A DNA stretch of 64,000 nt from an uncultured Clostridia bacterium (lineage in GTDB: Bacteria > Bacillota > Clostridia > Oscillospirales > Acutalibacteraceae): positions 47,247 through 111,246 of the forward strand of contig CALWVE010000006.1 of assembly GCA_944384905.1 (NCBI GenBank), read 5' to 3'. A program made the translations under genes and the position numbers. Below the pieces are notes generated by a model. It worked only from the letters and a program-made list of their open reading frames with translations. It did no database searches and was not told the DNA's origin. Positions 50,193-59,443 of the stretch are shown piece by piece; position 1 is the stretch's first letter; each line of letters starts with the position of its first letter.

Positions 50193-53126
50193 ATGATGCA
50201 ATCATCTGTTTTCCGCGGGCGCTGGATGGCTGCGCACGAGTTTGCCGAGCTTGCGCCGGTGGATATTTTCCACCGCGAAATGGAAGAAGTAAACCTGCCG
50301 CATCATTCCGACGCGCTTAAAAATTTCCATATGCTCGTCAAAAAGACATTGATGCTCACAAAAGAGGAAGCTGACTCGCTTTGGATCCGCCTGACAGCCG
50401 ACGACTACTTCAAACTGTGGGTCAACGGCCGGTTCGTGGGGCAGGGTCCCGCGGCGGGCTATCCGTTTGCTTATTACTACAATGAATTCCAGCTTTCGCC
50501 GTTTGTACACGAAGGTGAAAACGAGATTTTCCTCGATGTGTATTATCAGGGGCTGATTAACCGTGTCTGGAACAGCGGCGACCTGCGTCAGGGGCTGATT
50601 GCCGACCTGTTCTGCGGGGAAGACCTGCTTTGCAGCGCCGACGAAACCTGGCTGTATACGCGCGATATGCGCTACACGGGGATGACGACGTTCGGCTACG
50701 AAACGCAGTTCGCCGAAGATTTCGACGAACGAGTGCCCATGCCGGCCTGGCAGCCTTTGCAGGCGCGCGAAAACGCCGACTATACGTTTGAAAAATGCAC
50801 CACACCCGTTGTGGTGGAAACCGTTCGCCCGCCGGTCTGCCGCAAGGAAAACGACGTCACATTCTGCGATTTCGGGCAGGAAGTGATGGGCGGCTTTGCG
50901 CTGCGCGCCATGGGCCCCGAGGGAGCGCAGGTCATCATCCGCTGCGGCGAAGAACTGGACGACACCGGCCGCGTGCGCTTTGATATGCGCTGCAACTGCC
51001 GTTATGAGGAAACCTGGACGCTCGGCGGCGGGGAAAGCACCCTTTCGCAATACGACTATAAAGCGTTCCGCTATGCGGAATTTACCTGCACCGGCGGTGC
51101 GGTATTGCTTGATATTGCTGCTGAAGTGCGCCACTATCCGTTTGACGACGGCGCCTGTACGCTCACTTCCGACTGCGAAAATCTGAACCGCGTGTTTGAG
51201 CTTTGCAAAAATACGATCAAATACTGTACGCAGGAGGGCTTTATGGACTGCCCGTCCCGCGAAAAAGGGCAATACGCTGGCGATCTGACGATTACCGGCG
51301 GCACGCATATGATGCTCACCGGCGACGGCACGCTGTTTTTAAAAGCGATTGAAAATCAGGTGCAGTCGCTCAAAATCGCGCCGGGTATGCTGGCCGTTAC
51401 GCCCGGTTCGCTGATGCAGGAAATCGCAGACTATTCCCTGCAGTTCCCGCTGCTCATTGAGCGTTATTACCGCTATACGGGCGACCGTGAATTCCTTTTG
51501 AAAATGCTGCCCGCCTGTGACGCTGTGATCGAGCATTTCGAACAGTTCGCCCGTGAAGACGGCCTGCTTGAAGCCGTAACCGATAAATGGAATCTTGTGG
51601 ACTGGCCCGCCAACCTGCGCGACGATTACGATTTCCCGATGACCAAACCCATAGGCCCGGGCTGTCACAATGTGCTTAACGCATTCTGGGCAGGGTGTGT
51701 TTCCGTTACGGAAGAACTGAAAAAACTGGCCGGCGTAACCTATACGCCGCGCGCCGAAGCGCTCACCGCGGCATTTAACGCCGCCTTTTTGAACAATGAA
51801 ACCGGCGTGTATACCGACAGTGAAACAAGTACCCACAGCTCGCTGCACGCCAATGTGATCCCGGCGTTCTATGGGCTGGTTCCCGAAGCGAACACCGAAA
51901 AAGTAGCGGATCTCATCTGTGAAAAAGGGATGCGCGGCGGGGTCTATATGGCGTTCTTCCATCTGAAGGCGCTGGCACGGCTGGGCAGATACGACGAAGT
52001 ATTCCGCCTGATCGTCAGCGAAGAAGAAAATTCCTGGATGAATATGATCCACGAGGGCGCCACCACCTGTTTTGAAGCCTGGGGCAAAGACAAAAAATTC
52101 AATTGCAGCCTGTGCCATCCGTGGGCAAGCGCACCGGTCACCGTATTGGCGGAAGACCTGCTGGGCCTCAAGTTTGACGCACAGACGGGTGAGGCTTCGT
52201 TTGAGCCGCGCCTGCCCGAAGAAGTGGGGCATATCCGCTTCACACTTCCGCTCGGCGGCAAGCCGCAGACCTGCACCTACACCCGGGACGGCATGCTGCT
52301 CACCGAACAGATCGGCGTGCGCGATCCGTTTGTGCTGGTTCATAACGACACCTATTATCTGTACGGCACGCGCAACGCGACCTGCTGGGGCAAAGCTGAC
52401 GGATTTGATGTGTACACCGGCACCGATCTGCGCCATTGGTCGCAGCCGAAACCGATTTTCACCAAAACGCCGGATTTCTGGGCCGACCGCAACTACTGGG
52501 CGCCCGAAGTCCATGCCTATAAAGGAAAATTCTATCTTTTTGCAAGCTTTAAAAGCGAAACACGTCATCGCGGCACACAAATCCTGGCAGCTGACACACC
52601 CGAAGGGCCGTTCGTCCCGCTGACGCCGTATCCCGTCACGCCGGAAGACTGGGAATGCCTGGACGGTACATTCTATTGTTCGCCCGAGGGCAAGCCGTAT
52701 ATCGTTTTCTGCCACGAATGGACGCAGGTAGGCGACGGCGAAATCTGGGGCATGGAGCTGAGCGAAGACCTGACGCACGCCGCCGGGGAACCGTTCCTGC
52801 TGTTTTGCGCTTCTCAGGCACAGGATTGGCTGCGCCCGGTCGATGACAAGGGAAATTATGTCACCGACGGCCCGTTTGTATGGGAAGAAAACGGCGAGCT
52901 TGTCATGATCTGGTCGAGCTTCGGCGAAAAGGGCTATGTACAGGCCGTAGCGCGCAGCAAAAGCGGCGATATTCACGGCCCGTGGACGCACGACAAACAG
53001 CTTTTGATGGAACAGGACGGCGGACACGGTATGATGTTCCGCGATCTTTCGGGGAATCGTTGGCTGGTTCTGCATTCGCCCAACCGTACGCCGCTGGAAC
53101 GTCCCGTATTCCTGCCCCAAGACTAA
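50193..53126 (+). CDS. GH78 alpha-L-rhamnosidase fused to a GH43-type domain
   Basis: 977 residues. Residues 1-~240 form carbohydrate-binding/jelly-roll modules seen in GH78 (ADDYFKLWVNGRFVGQGPA). About 320-670 is the (alpha/alpha)6 catalytic region with the rhamnosidase motif FMDCPSREKGQYAGDL. From about 705 a complete five-bladed propeller begins with VRDPFVLVHNDTYYLYGT and continues with YWAPEVHAYKGKFYLF and CLDGTFYCSPEGKPYIVF, the pattern of GH43 arabinosidase/xylosidase-type domains. The protein probably removes rhamnose and arabinose or a similar sugar from the same side chain, as in rhamnogalacturonan I. No signal peptide. ATG 50193 (or 50196) follows GGAGGGAGGAG. Confidence 0.82.
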   Translation: MMQSSVFRGRWMAAHEFAELAPVDIFHREMEEVNLPHHSDALKNFHMLVKKTLMLTKEEADSLWIRLTADDYFKLWVNGRFVGQGPAAGYPFAYYYNEFQLSPFVHEGENEIFLDVYYQGLINRVWNSGDLRQGLIADLFCGEDLLCSADETWLYTRDMRYTGMTTFGYETQFAEDFDERVPMPAWQPLQARENADYTFEKCTTPVVVETVRPPVCRKENDVTFCDFGQEVMGGFALRAMGPEGAQVIIRCGEELDDTGRVRFDMRCNCRYEETWTLGGGESTLSQYDYKAFRYAEFTCTGGAVLLDIAAEVRHYPFDDGACTLTSDCENLNRVFELCKNTIKYCTQEGFMDCPSREKGQYAGDLTITGGTHMMLTGDGTLFLKAIENQVQSLKIAPGMLAVTPGSLMQEIADYSLQFPLLIERYYRYTGDREFLLKMLPACDAVIEHFEQFAREDGLLEAVTDKWNLVDWPANLRDDYDFPMTKPIGPGCHNVLNAFWAGCVSVTEELKKLAGVTYTPRAEALTAAFNAAFLNNETGVYTDSETSTHSSLHANVIPAFYGLVPEANTEKVADLICEKGMRGGVYMAFFHLKALARLGRYDEVFRLIVSEEENSWMNMIHEGATTCFEAWGKDKKFNCSLCHPWASAPVTVLAEDLLGLKFDAQTGEASFEPRLPEEVGHIRFTLPLGGKPQTCTYTRDGMLLTEQIGVRDPFVLVHNDTYYLYGTRNATCWGKADGFDVYTGTDLRHWSQPKPIFTKTPDFWADRNYWAPEVHAYKGKFYLFASFKSETRHRGTQILAADTPEGPFVPLTPYPVTPEDWECLDGTFYCSPEGKPYIVFCHEWTQVGDGEIWGMELSEDLTHAAGEPFLLFCASQAQDWLRPVDDKGNYVTDGPFVWEENGELVMIWSSFGEKGYVQAVARSKSGDIHGPWTHDKQLLMEQDGGHGMMFRDLSGNRWLVLHSPNRTPLERPVFLPQD

Positions 53127-53440
53127 TGCGGGGAACCGCCGGCGGCAAGTTGCCGCACCCAATTCGCGGGCGGCGAACCGCCGCAGGATACGTCGCGGAT
53201 AAGCTAAAATAAAATGAAAGGCTAAAGCCACGCGGCAGAAGCTTTATGTACAAACATTAAAGTTTTCGTCCACCTTTTTCAAAAGGTGGCGGGTGTCCAG
53301 AGGGCAGCGCCCTTTGGACGCTCTCCGCCGAGAGCGGAACTCCTTTGCCTCCATAAGCGCAGGATGGGGTGAGAAAACAGTCCGGTGGACTGTTTTCGAG
53401 GGGAAACCCACGCGCTTAGAGGGGTTTCCCCTGCTTCTGA
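53127..53440. repeat. Mosaic palindromic intergenic repeat, copy K
   Basis: It starts at the GH78-GH43 stop. It has GCGGCGAACCGCCGC, a CCACCTTTTT/AAAAGGTGG stem, CGCTCTC/GAGAGCG with loop CGCC, GAAAACAGTCC/GGACTGTTTTC and GGGGAAACCC/GGGTTTCCCC with the ACGCGCTTAGAG loop. Confidence 0.84.
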
Positions 53441-53526
53441 CTCGCGCCTACGCAATAGTTACGAGCCTACGGCAAAAAACGCCTCAGAAAAATCACTTGA
53501 AATCCCGTTAACAGGGAGGAAGTTGT

Positions 53527-54729
53527 ATGGAAAATTTTATTGTTGAACCGCAAAAGCAAATTCCCGTAGCCGATACCTGCGATGTGCTGGTCGCGGGCGG
53601 CGGCGTGGCCGGTGTGGCCGCCGCTTTGGCTGCTGCCCGGCGCGGTAAGCGCGTGGTTTTATGTGAACAACAATACATAGTGGGCGGACTGGCTACGGCG
53701 GGACTGATCGCTATTTATCTGCCACTTTGCGACGGTCGCGGCCGCCAAGTGAGCTTCAGCGTGGCGGAAGAACTGCTGCGCCTTTCCGTTTGCGAAGGCG
53801 GCGGCGAAGTGCCCGCGCTCTGGCAGGAGCCGCACACGCCCGAAGAACGCGCACATTGCCGGTTCAAGCTGGAATATAACCCCCAGCTGGCGGCCATTGC
53901 GTGGGAACAGGCGATGACAGCCGCCGGCGTGCGGATTCTGTACGGCACATCGGTGTGCGCCATCGATCAGGCGGACGGCATGATCCGCCACGTGATCGTG
54001 GAAAACAAATCCGGCCGCAGTGCAATCGCCGTCAAAAGCGTGATCGACGCCACGGGCGACGCGGATGTAACGGCGCTTTCCGGCGAAGAAACCGCACGCT
54101 TTGGGCAGGGAAATGTCCTCGCGGCCTGGTATTACAGCTTTACGGGCGGCAAGCCCCGTATGCATATGCTGGGTTTCAGCGATATTCCCGATAAATACAA
54201 AACCAAAGAGACCGAAAATCTGCTTTCGCCGCGCCGATTCGGCGGACTGGATGCCGAAGAGCGCAGCGAAATGGTGTTGGCTTCCCACAAAACGCTGCTC
54301 GAGGATTACCGGCGCTTCCGCGAAAAGGGCGACGAAGCACTGCCCATGACGATCGCGACGATCCCGCAGGTGCGCATGACGCGCCGGCTGGCGGGCGACT
54401 ATACGCTCGACGACACCGAATCGTTCACCCGATTTGAGGATTCCGTGGGGCTCATCAGCGACTGGCGCAAACCCGGGCCTGTGTACGAGGTGCCGTTCGG
54501 CACGCTGCACGGCAGCCGGGTGAAAAACCTGCTCACGGCCGGGCGCTGCATCAGCGTAACCGACGCCATGTGGGATATTTCCCGCGTGATCCCCTGCTGC
54601 GCCGTTACGGGCGAAGCCGCCGGCGTGGCCGCTTCGGTGGGAAGCGATTTTACGCAGATCAATCTTGCCGCCGTACAGGACGCCCTGCGCCAAAACGGCG
54701 TCGCACTGCATACAGATGAAATTTTTTGA
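53527..54729 (+). CDS. FAD-dependent oxidoreductase
   Basis: A 400-residue flavoprotein of the FAD_oxidored (PF12831) type. The dinucleotide fold AGGGVAGVAAALAAARRGKRV is at about 22-42, followed by the GGLATAGL loop. A second conserved segment, VIDATGDADVTALSGE, is near 172, and the C-terminal RCISVTDAMWDISRVIPCCAVTGEAAGVAA closes the FAD site. Relatives in gut Firmicutes lie in carbohydrate loci; the substrate is unknown. ATG 53527 has GGGAGG. The aldo/keto reductase follows after 25 bases, so a two-gene redox unit is likely. Confidence 0.85.
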   Translation: MENFIVEPQKQIPVADTCDVLVAGGGVAGVAAALAAARRGKRVVLCEQQYIVGGLATAGLIAIYLPLCDGRGRQVSFSVAEELLRLSVCEGGGEVPALWQEPHTPEERAHCRFKLEYNPQLAAIAWEQAMTAAGVRILYGTSVCAIDQADGMIRHVIVENKSGRSAIAVKSVIDATGDADVTALSGEETARFGQGNVLAAWYYSFTGGKPRMHMLGFSDIPDKYKTKETENLLSPRRFGGLDAEERSEMVLASHKTLLEDYRRFREKGDEALPMTIATIPQVRMTRRLAGDYTLDDTESFTRFEDSVGLISDWRKPGPVYEVPFGTLHGSRVKNLLTAGRCISVTDAMWDISRVIPCCAVTGEAAGVAASVGSDFTQINLAAVQDALRQNGVALHTDEIF

Positions 54730-54754
54730 ATTTAAATAAAGAGAGGGAAAAAAC

Positions 54755-55855
54755 ATGGAAAACAAACTGGGATTCGGCTTGATGCGTCTGCCGAAAAACG
54801 AAGCGGGAGAAATTGATATTCCCCGCGTAAGCGAAATGGCCGATGCGTTTCTTGCGCGCGGTTTCACGTATTTTGACACAGCCTATGTGTACGCCAGTTC
54901 AGAAGTCGCCTTCCGCGAAGCCGTTGTGCGCCGCCATCCGCGTGAAAGCTTCACGGTGGCCAGCAAAATGGCGGGGTGGCAGCTCAATGACACCCGCACG
55001 CCCGAAGTGATGTTCAACGAACAGCTGGAGCGCTGCGGCGTAACGTATTTCGATTATTATCTGCTGCACAGCCTGCAGCCCTCGCGTATCGCAGGCTATG
55101 AGAAAAACGACTGCTGGAACTTTTGCCTGCAAAAGAAAAAGGAAGGCAAAATCCGCAATTTTGGCTTCTCGTTCCACGGCGACCCCGTACTGCTCGAACA
55201 GCTTTTGAACGATCATCCGGAAGTGGATTTCGTTCAGCTTCAGATCAACTACGCCGACTGGGAGAATAACGCCATCTGGTCCGGCGAAAACTACCGCGTA
55301 TGCCGCCGCCACAACAAGCCCATCGTGGTAATGGAGCCGGTTAAGGGCGGCTTGCTTGCCAACCTTGCGCCCGAACTGCAGCAGAAACTCGACGCGGTGC
55401 GTCCGGGCAAATCGGCGGCCTCGTTTGCACTGCGCTATGCCGCTTCGCTCGAGGGTGTGATGATGGTGCTTTCCGGCATGAGCGACGCCGCTCAGATGGA
55501 AGACAACCTGCGTACGTTCGAGCAGTTTGAGCCGCTGACCGACGACGAACGCCGCGCCATCGACGAAGTAACGAAAGCACTGCTCGCCGCCGATACCATT
55601 CCCTGTACATCCTGCCGCTACTGCGTAGCCGGATGTCCCAAGCATATTGCGATTCCGGATGTATTCAAGAGCTACAACATGATCCAGACGTACGGCGATC
55701 ACAGCCGCCCGCACCTGTATTACGGCGAACTGCTGGCACAGGGGAACGGACGCGCGGGGGACTGCATCGGCTGCCGCCGGTGCGAAGCCGCCTGCCCGCA
55801 GCATCTGGAAATTGTATCGCTGCTCAAAAAAGTTTCCGCCGTACTCGACCGCTAA
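54755..55855 (+). CDS. Aldo/keto reductase with C-terminal [4Fe-4S] ferredoxin motifs
   Basis: 366 residues. A TIM barrel of the aldo/keto reductase family (residues 1-~270) has the tetrad in FDTAYVY, VASKMA and LLHSL. It is followed by a ferredoxin-type tail with two clusters: CTSCRYCVAGCP near 288 and CIGCRRCEAACP near 338. Such proteins, common in anaerobes, probably take electrons from ferredoxin rather than NADPH alone. ATG 54755 follows GAGAGGG. It is likely co-transcribed with the FAD oxidoreductase; together they could oxidise or reduce a sugar derivative. Confidence 0.9.
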   Translation: MENKLGFGLMRLPKNEAGEIDIPRVSEMADAFLARGFTYFDTAYVYASSEVAFREAVVRRHPRESFTVASKMAGWQLNDTRTPEVMFNEQLERCGVTYFDYYLLHSLQPSRIAGYEKNDCWNFCLQKKKEGKIRNFGFSFHGDPVLLEQLLNDHPEVDFVQLQINYADWENNAIWSGENYRVCRRHNKPIVVMEPVKGGLLANLAPELQQKLDAVRPGKSAASFALRYAASLEGVMMVLSGMSDAAQMEDNLRTFEQFEPLTDDERRAIDEVTKALLAADTIPCTSCRYCVAGCPKHIAIPDVFKSYNMIQTYGDHSRPHLYYGELLAQGNGRAGDCIGCRRCEAACPQHLEIVSLLKKVSAVLDR

Positions 55856-56225
55856 GTACCGAACCGGTACAGGTGAGTCGCGGGTCGCTCGTACCTCGCT
55901 TCGCTTTCATGAAAATTGCAGTCAAGCGGCCGCGGTGCCGAACCGGCACAGGATACTTCACGGGGAAGTTTCGTTAGGTATACGAGCTCAAGTCGCGCGG
56001 CGTAAGCACGATGTACAAACATTAAAGTTTTCGTCCACATTTTTCAAAAGGTGGCGGGTGTCCAGAGGGCAGCGCCCTTGGTCGTCCGCCGCAGCGGACG
56101 AAACTCTTTTGCCTCCATAAGCGCAGGAGGGTAGGCAGAAACGTCCGGGGGACGTTTCTGCCGTAGGGAACCCTCGCCGGGGGTTCCCTGGCGGAAACCA
56201 CCGCAGGATGCTTCACGGGGAAAGC
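55856..56225. repeat. Mosaic palindromic intergenic repeat, copy L
   Basis: It begins at the reductase stop with TACCGAACCGGTA, then GTGCCGAACCGGCAC, the AAGTCGCG block, a CCACATTTTT/AAAAGGTGG stem and CGTCCGC/GCGGACG with CGCA loop. GCAGAAACGTCC/GGACGTTTCTGC and AGGGAACCC/GGGTTCCCT follow. The first two modules show paired base changes of one stem. Confidence 0.83.
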
Positions 56226-56317
56226 TTTTCATTTTATCTATTTCCCTAAAAGTGGGGACAAAGTCTTAATTTTCGCTTCAAATTTTAATCAAATAGATCT
56301 TTGGGAGGTTAAACAAC

Positions 56318-57997
56318 ATGAAATTCAAGGATATTCCCTATCATCGCCCGGATCTGGCCGGTGTGGCCGATCAGCTGCGCAGCCTGATTGAAGGCATCCG
56401 CGGCGCGAAAAGCTACGAAGAGCTACGCGATCTGTATGTGGCTTTCGACGCTTCGCAGGGCGAAACGGACGATATGATTACCATCGCCCACATCCGCAAC
56501 ACCATCAACACCGCCGATCCGTTCTACGAAGAAGAAATGCGCTATATCAACGGCGAAATGCCCCGCTTGGCGCTGCTGGAAAAAGAAGCCGGCGAAGCGC
56601 TGCTTGCTTCTCCGTTTGCCGATGATTTTTCCCGCGAATTCGGCGACATCATGATGAAAAACATTCAGGCACAGCAGCGGCTTTCGAATGAATCCGTTGT
56701 GGAAGACAAGGTACGCGAATCCGAGCTGCAGCAGCAGTACTCCAAGGTTTCGGCCGGCTGCACCACCGTTTTCCGCGGCGAGACCTGCAACTTCTACGGT
56801 CTGCTCAAGCATATGCAGAGCACCGACCGCGCCGAACGCAAGGAAGCCTTTGAGGCTTGGGCCGACCTGTACGAAAGCGTATCCGGCAAGCTTGACGCCA
56901 TTTACGACGAAATGATCGAAGTGCGCTGCCGCATGGCCGAAAAGCTGGGCTTCAAAAATTACACCGAGATGGCTTATCTCCAGCGTCATCGCTTCGATTA
57001 CAACGCTGAAGACGTGGCGAACTTCCGCCGCCAGGTGCGTGAAGTCATCGTGCCCGCCTGCCAGAAGCTGTATGAGCGTCAGCGTCAGAATCTGGGCATC
57101 GATACGCTGTATTATTACGACGAATCGCTGGTCTATCCGGAAGGCAACGCCATTCCGCAGGGCAGCCGCGACGAACTGGTAGCGGCCGCGCAGAAGATGT
57201 ACCGCGAGCTTTCTCCCGAAACCGGCGAATTCTTCGACAAAATGGTGGAAGACGAGATGTTCGATCTCGAAACCAAGCCGGGCAAGCGCGGCGGCGGCTA
57301 CTGCACGTCGCTTGCCGGACGCAAGATGCCGTTTATCTTCTCCAACTTCAACGGCACCAGTGCCGACGTGGATGTATTGACACACGAAGCGGGTCACGCC
57401 TTTGCGTTCTACACCTCCTGCCGTACACAGCCGCTCTCCGGCCTGACGCACACCACCAGCGAAATCGCCGAAATTCATTCCATGTCGATGGAACACTGGA
57501 CCTATCCGTGGATGAAGTATTTCTTCGGCGACGCAACCGAAAAATACCTGTATGCGCACCTTTCCTCCGCGCTGATGACCGTTCCGTATCTGGTGAGCGT
57601 GGATGAGTTCCAGCACCGCGTATTTGAAAATCCCACGATGAGCGCCGCCGAACGCCGCGCTGTGTGGCACGAGATTGAAACGATCTATCTGCCGTGGCGC
57701 AACTATGACGGCAACAAGTTCTTAGAAGAGGGCGGCTTCTGGATGCAGAAACAGCACGTCTTCCTGTACCCGTTCTATTATGTAGACTACGCGCTGGCAC
57801 AGATGGGTGCATTCGAATTCTACGGCCGCATGAAGAACGACCGCGAAAATGCGTGGAAAGATTACTACAAGCTCTGCCAGACCGGCGGCAGCAAGGGTTA
57901 TTTCGACACGCTGAAGCTGGCAAACCTCAGCTGCCCGCTGAAAGAAGGCGCGGTAGCCAAAGCCGTGGCCGGCGTATTGGATGAACTCAAAGTTTAA
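56318..57997 (+). CDS. M3 family oligoendopeptidase (PepF-like)
   Basis: A 559-residue zinc peptidase of family M3 that cleaves short peptides in the cytoplasm. The zinc motif HEAGH is at residues 356-360 (LTHEAGHAF), with the third ligand Glu in TSEIAEIHSMSMEH. The length fits the shorter clostridial M3 oligoendopeptidases. ATG 56318 follows GGGAGG. A single gene ending in a clear terminator. Confidence 0.93.
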   Translation: MKFKDIPYHRPDLAGVADQLRSLIEGIRGAKSYEELRDLYVAFDASQGETDDMITIAHIRNTINTADPFYEEEMRYINGEMPRLALLEKEAGEALLASPFADDFSREFGDIMMKNIQAQQRLSNESVVEDKVRESELQQQYSKVSAGCTTVFRGETCNFYGLLKHMQSTDRAERKEAFEAWADLYESVSGKLDAIYDEMIEVRCRMAEKLGFKNYTEMAYLQRHRFDYNAEDVANFRRQVREVIVPACQKLYERQRQNLGIDTLYYYDESLVYPEGNAIPQGSRDELVAAAQKMYRELSPETGEFFDKMVEDEMFDLETKPGKRGGGYCTSLAGRKMPFIFSNFNGTSADVDVLTHEAGHAFAFYTSCRTQPLSGLTHTTSEIAEIHSMSMEHWTYPWMKYFFGDATEKYLYAHLSSALMTVPYLVSVDEFQHRVFENPTMSAAERRAVWHEIETIYLPWRNYDGNKFLEEGGFWMQKQHVFLYPFYYVDYALAQMGAFEFYGRMKNDRENAWKDYYKLCQTGGSKGYFDTLKLANLSCPLKEGAVAKAVAGVLDELKV

Positions 57998-58016
57998 GCG
58001 AAACGCAAAATGCGAT

Positions 58017-58052
58017 AAAAAGAGGAACCCTTGCAAAAGGGTTCCTTTTTCT
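58017..58052 (+). terminator. Terminator of the M3 peptidase gene
   Basis: AGGAACCC/GGGTTCCT hairpin with TTGCAAAA loop, followed by TTTTTCTTT. Confidence 0.88.
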
Positions 58053-58096
58053 TTGTAAAGCCGCTAAATTGTACGAAGATTTTTGTCTTTCTAAAA

Positions 58097-58378
58097 GGGA
58101 ACCCCCGGCGAGGGACGGAGAATCTCCGCTCATAAGTCGCGGATAAAGCCACCGTCAAAACCCAAGCTTCTGCCGCGCGACAAAAGCAAACGTAATTGAA
58201 AAACCTGCCCGTGACGTATCCTGCGGCAGTTTGCCGCCCCGGACGCTTTCGGCTACCCTCCTGCGCTTGATGACGCAAAGGTATTTCGCGCCTTGCGAGG
58301 CGCGCCGGGGGGCTTTGCCCCTCGACCCCACCACCTTTTGAAAAAGGTGGACGAAAACTTCTTTCGTTTGTATATCTA
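58097..58378. repeat. Mosaic palindromic intergenic repeat, copy M
   Basis: Between convergent genes: GGGAACCCCCGGCGAGGG remnant, GCGGAGAATCTCCGC, an AAGTCGCG-type block, CTCCTGCGCTTGATGACGC core, CGCGCCT/AGGCGCG with TGCG loop and a CCACCTTTTT/AAAAGGTGG stem. Confidence 0.82.
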
Positions 58379-58403
58379 GTCTGTTACATAGCTATCAGAT
58401 TTT

Positions 58404-59240
58404 TTATTCTTCCTCTTCATCTTCTTTTCGGATGGACACCAGCCACATATTGACCGTCCCGCCGAAAAAAAGGATATACATACAAAAATACAGCCACAGC
58501 ATCAACAGGACAATCGCCGTAAGCGAGCCGTATAGGTTGGAATAATTTGAGAAATTATCGATATAAAACGAGAACAGGCGTGAAAAAATCAGCCAGCCCA
58601 GCGCCGAAAACAAAGCGCCGGGCAATAAGTCCCGCAGGCGCATGGGATTATTGGGCAGCACCTTATACATCAGCAAAAACAGGAAAGTCAGCACAACCGC
58701 CGCTACCATCGAGCGGAACGTGAGAATAAACAGCGCGGTTCCCCTGAATTCGGGAAATAGCGGAACCAGAAGATCCGCAAGCGCGCCGCCGAATACCAGA
58801 ATCAGCAGGGTAATGGCCAGCACAATAAAAAAGGCAATGGTATAGAAAAACGAAATGATACGGGTTAAAAAATAATTCCGGGTTTCGTGCGTATCATAAA
58901 CCGAACACAGACCCTTGGTTACGGCGAACATACTGCGCGAAATAGCCCACAAGGCGGCGATAACCGAAACGGAAACGATGGCCGTTTCCCCGTGGGAAGT
59001 AGCCTCATTCACCACGCCCAGGATAAAATCCAAAACGGCATCCGGCAGCAGGGCGGTGAGGTCCCCCATAATCTGCGACTCGGCAATATGCATGGCACGC
59101 AGCAGGGAAACCAGCAAAAGCGTAAACGGGAAAAACGCGATAATGATAAAAAACGCCGATTGCCCCGACCAGGCATCCAAAGAACTGTCGCTGATCTTAT
59201 CCATAAACCATTTTACCGTATGCCAGATTTTGCGCAGCAC
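58404..59240 (-). CDS. YihY/BrkB family membrane protein
   Basis: A 278-residue integral membrane protein with six hydrophobic helices, typical of the YihY (formerly RNase BN/BrkB) family. SLDAWSGQSAFFIIIAFFPF near the N terminus and LLPGALFSALGWLIFSRLFSFY near residue 205 are characteristic. It ends in an acidic tail. The function is not established. I use GTG 59240, eight bases after GGGAGG; GTG 59249 touches the ribosome site. Confidence 0.88.
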   Translation of the reverse strand: MLRKIWHTVKWFMDKISDSSLDAWSGQSAFFIIIAFFPFTLLLVSLLRAMHIAESQIMGDLTALLPDAVLDFILGVVNEATSHGETAIVSVSVIAALWAISRSMFAVTKGLCSVYDTHETRNYFLTRIISFFYTIAFFIVLAITLLILVFGGALADLLVPLFPEFRGTALFILTFRSMVAAVVLTFLFLLMYKVLPNNPMRLRDLLPGALFSALGWLIFSRLFSFYIDNFSNYSNLYGSLTAIVLLMLWLYFCMYILFFGGTVNMWLVSIRKEDEEEE

Positions 59241-59273
59241 GCCCGTCACCTCCCATCGTGGTAGTATGCCCTT

Positions 59274-59302
59274 ATTATAGCGAAAATTACAAAGCGGTGC
59301 AA
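59274..59302 (-). promoter_or_regulatory. Promoter of the YihY gene
   Basis: On the - strand TTGCAC (59297-59302), 17-base spacer, TATAAT (59274-59279). Confidence 0.72.
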
Positions 59303-59316
59303 CCGATTGTATTTAC

Positions 59317-59353
59317 GAACCCGTGACGTATCGTGCGGCGGTTCACCGCTCAA
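59317..59353. repeat. Fragment of the mosaic repeat family
   Basis: CCCGTGACGTATCGTGCGG followed by CGGTTCACCG: the terminal module of the family alone, in the divergent promoter region of yihY and the GH42 gene. A second fragment lies at 61472-61496 (GGGGAACCCCCGGCGA). Confidence 0.65.
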
Positions 59354-59381
59354 ATTTACTTCTTCGCGCTTTAATTCTCCA

Positions 59382-59410
59382 TAGACAAATCATTTTGCGG
59401 ATGCTACAAT
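59382..59410 (+). promoter_or_regulatory. Promoter of the GH42 gene
   Basis: TAGACA (59382-59387), 17-base spacer, TACAAT (59405-59410), 33 bases ahead of the start codon. Confidence 0.65.
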
Positions 59411-59443
59411 GAAACCAAACTGACCCCGGAGGAGGTTTCTGTA

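Noticed and set aside
50202..53231. Two long antisense frames (368 and 630 codons) opposite the GH78-GH43 gene
   Set aside because: Composition-driven shadows of a clearly coding + strand; no start signals or domains.
5320..58378. Mosaic repeats as transposase-bearing insertion sequences
   Set aside because: No copy contains a transposase or any frame with a ribosome site, and no constant terminal inverted repeats or target duplications are visible to me.
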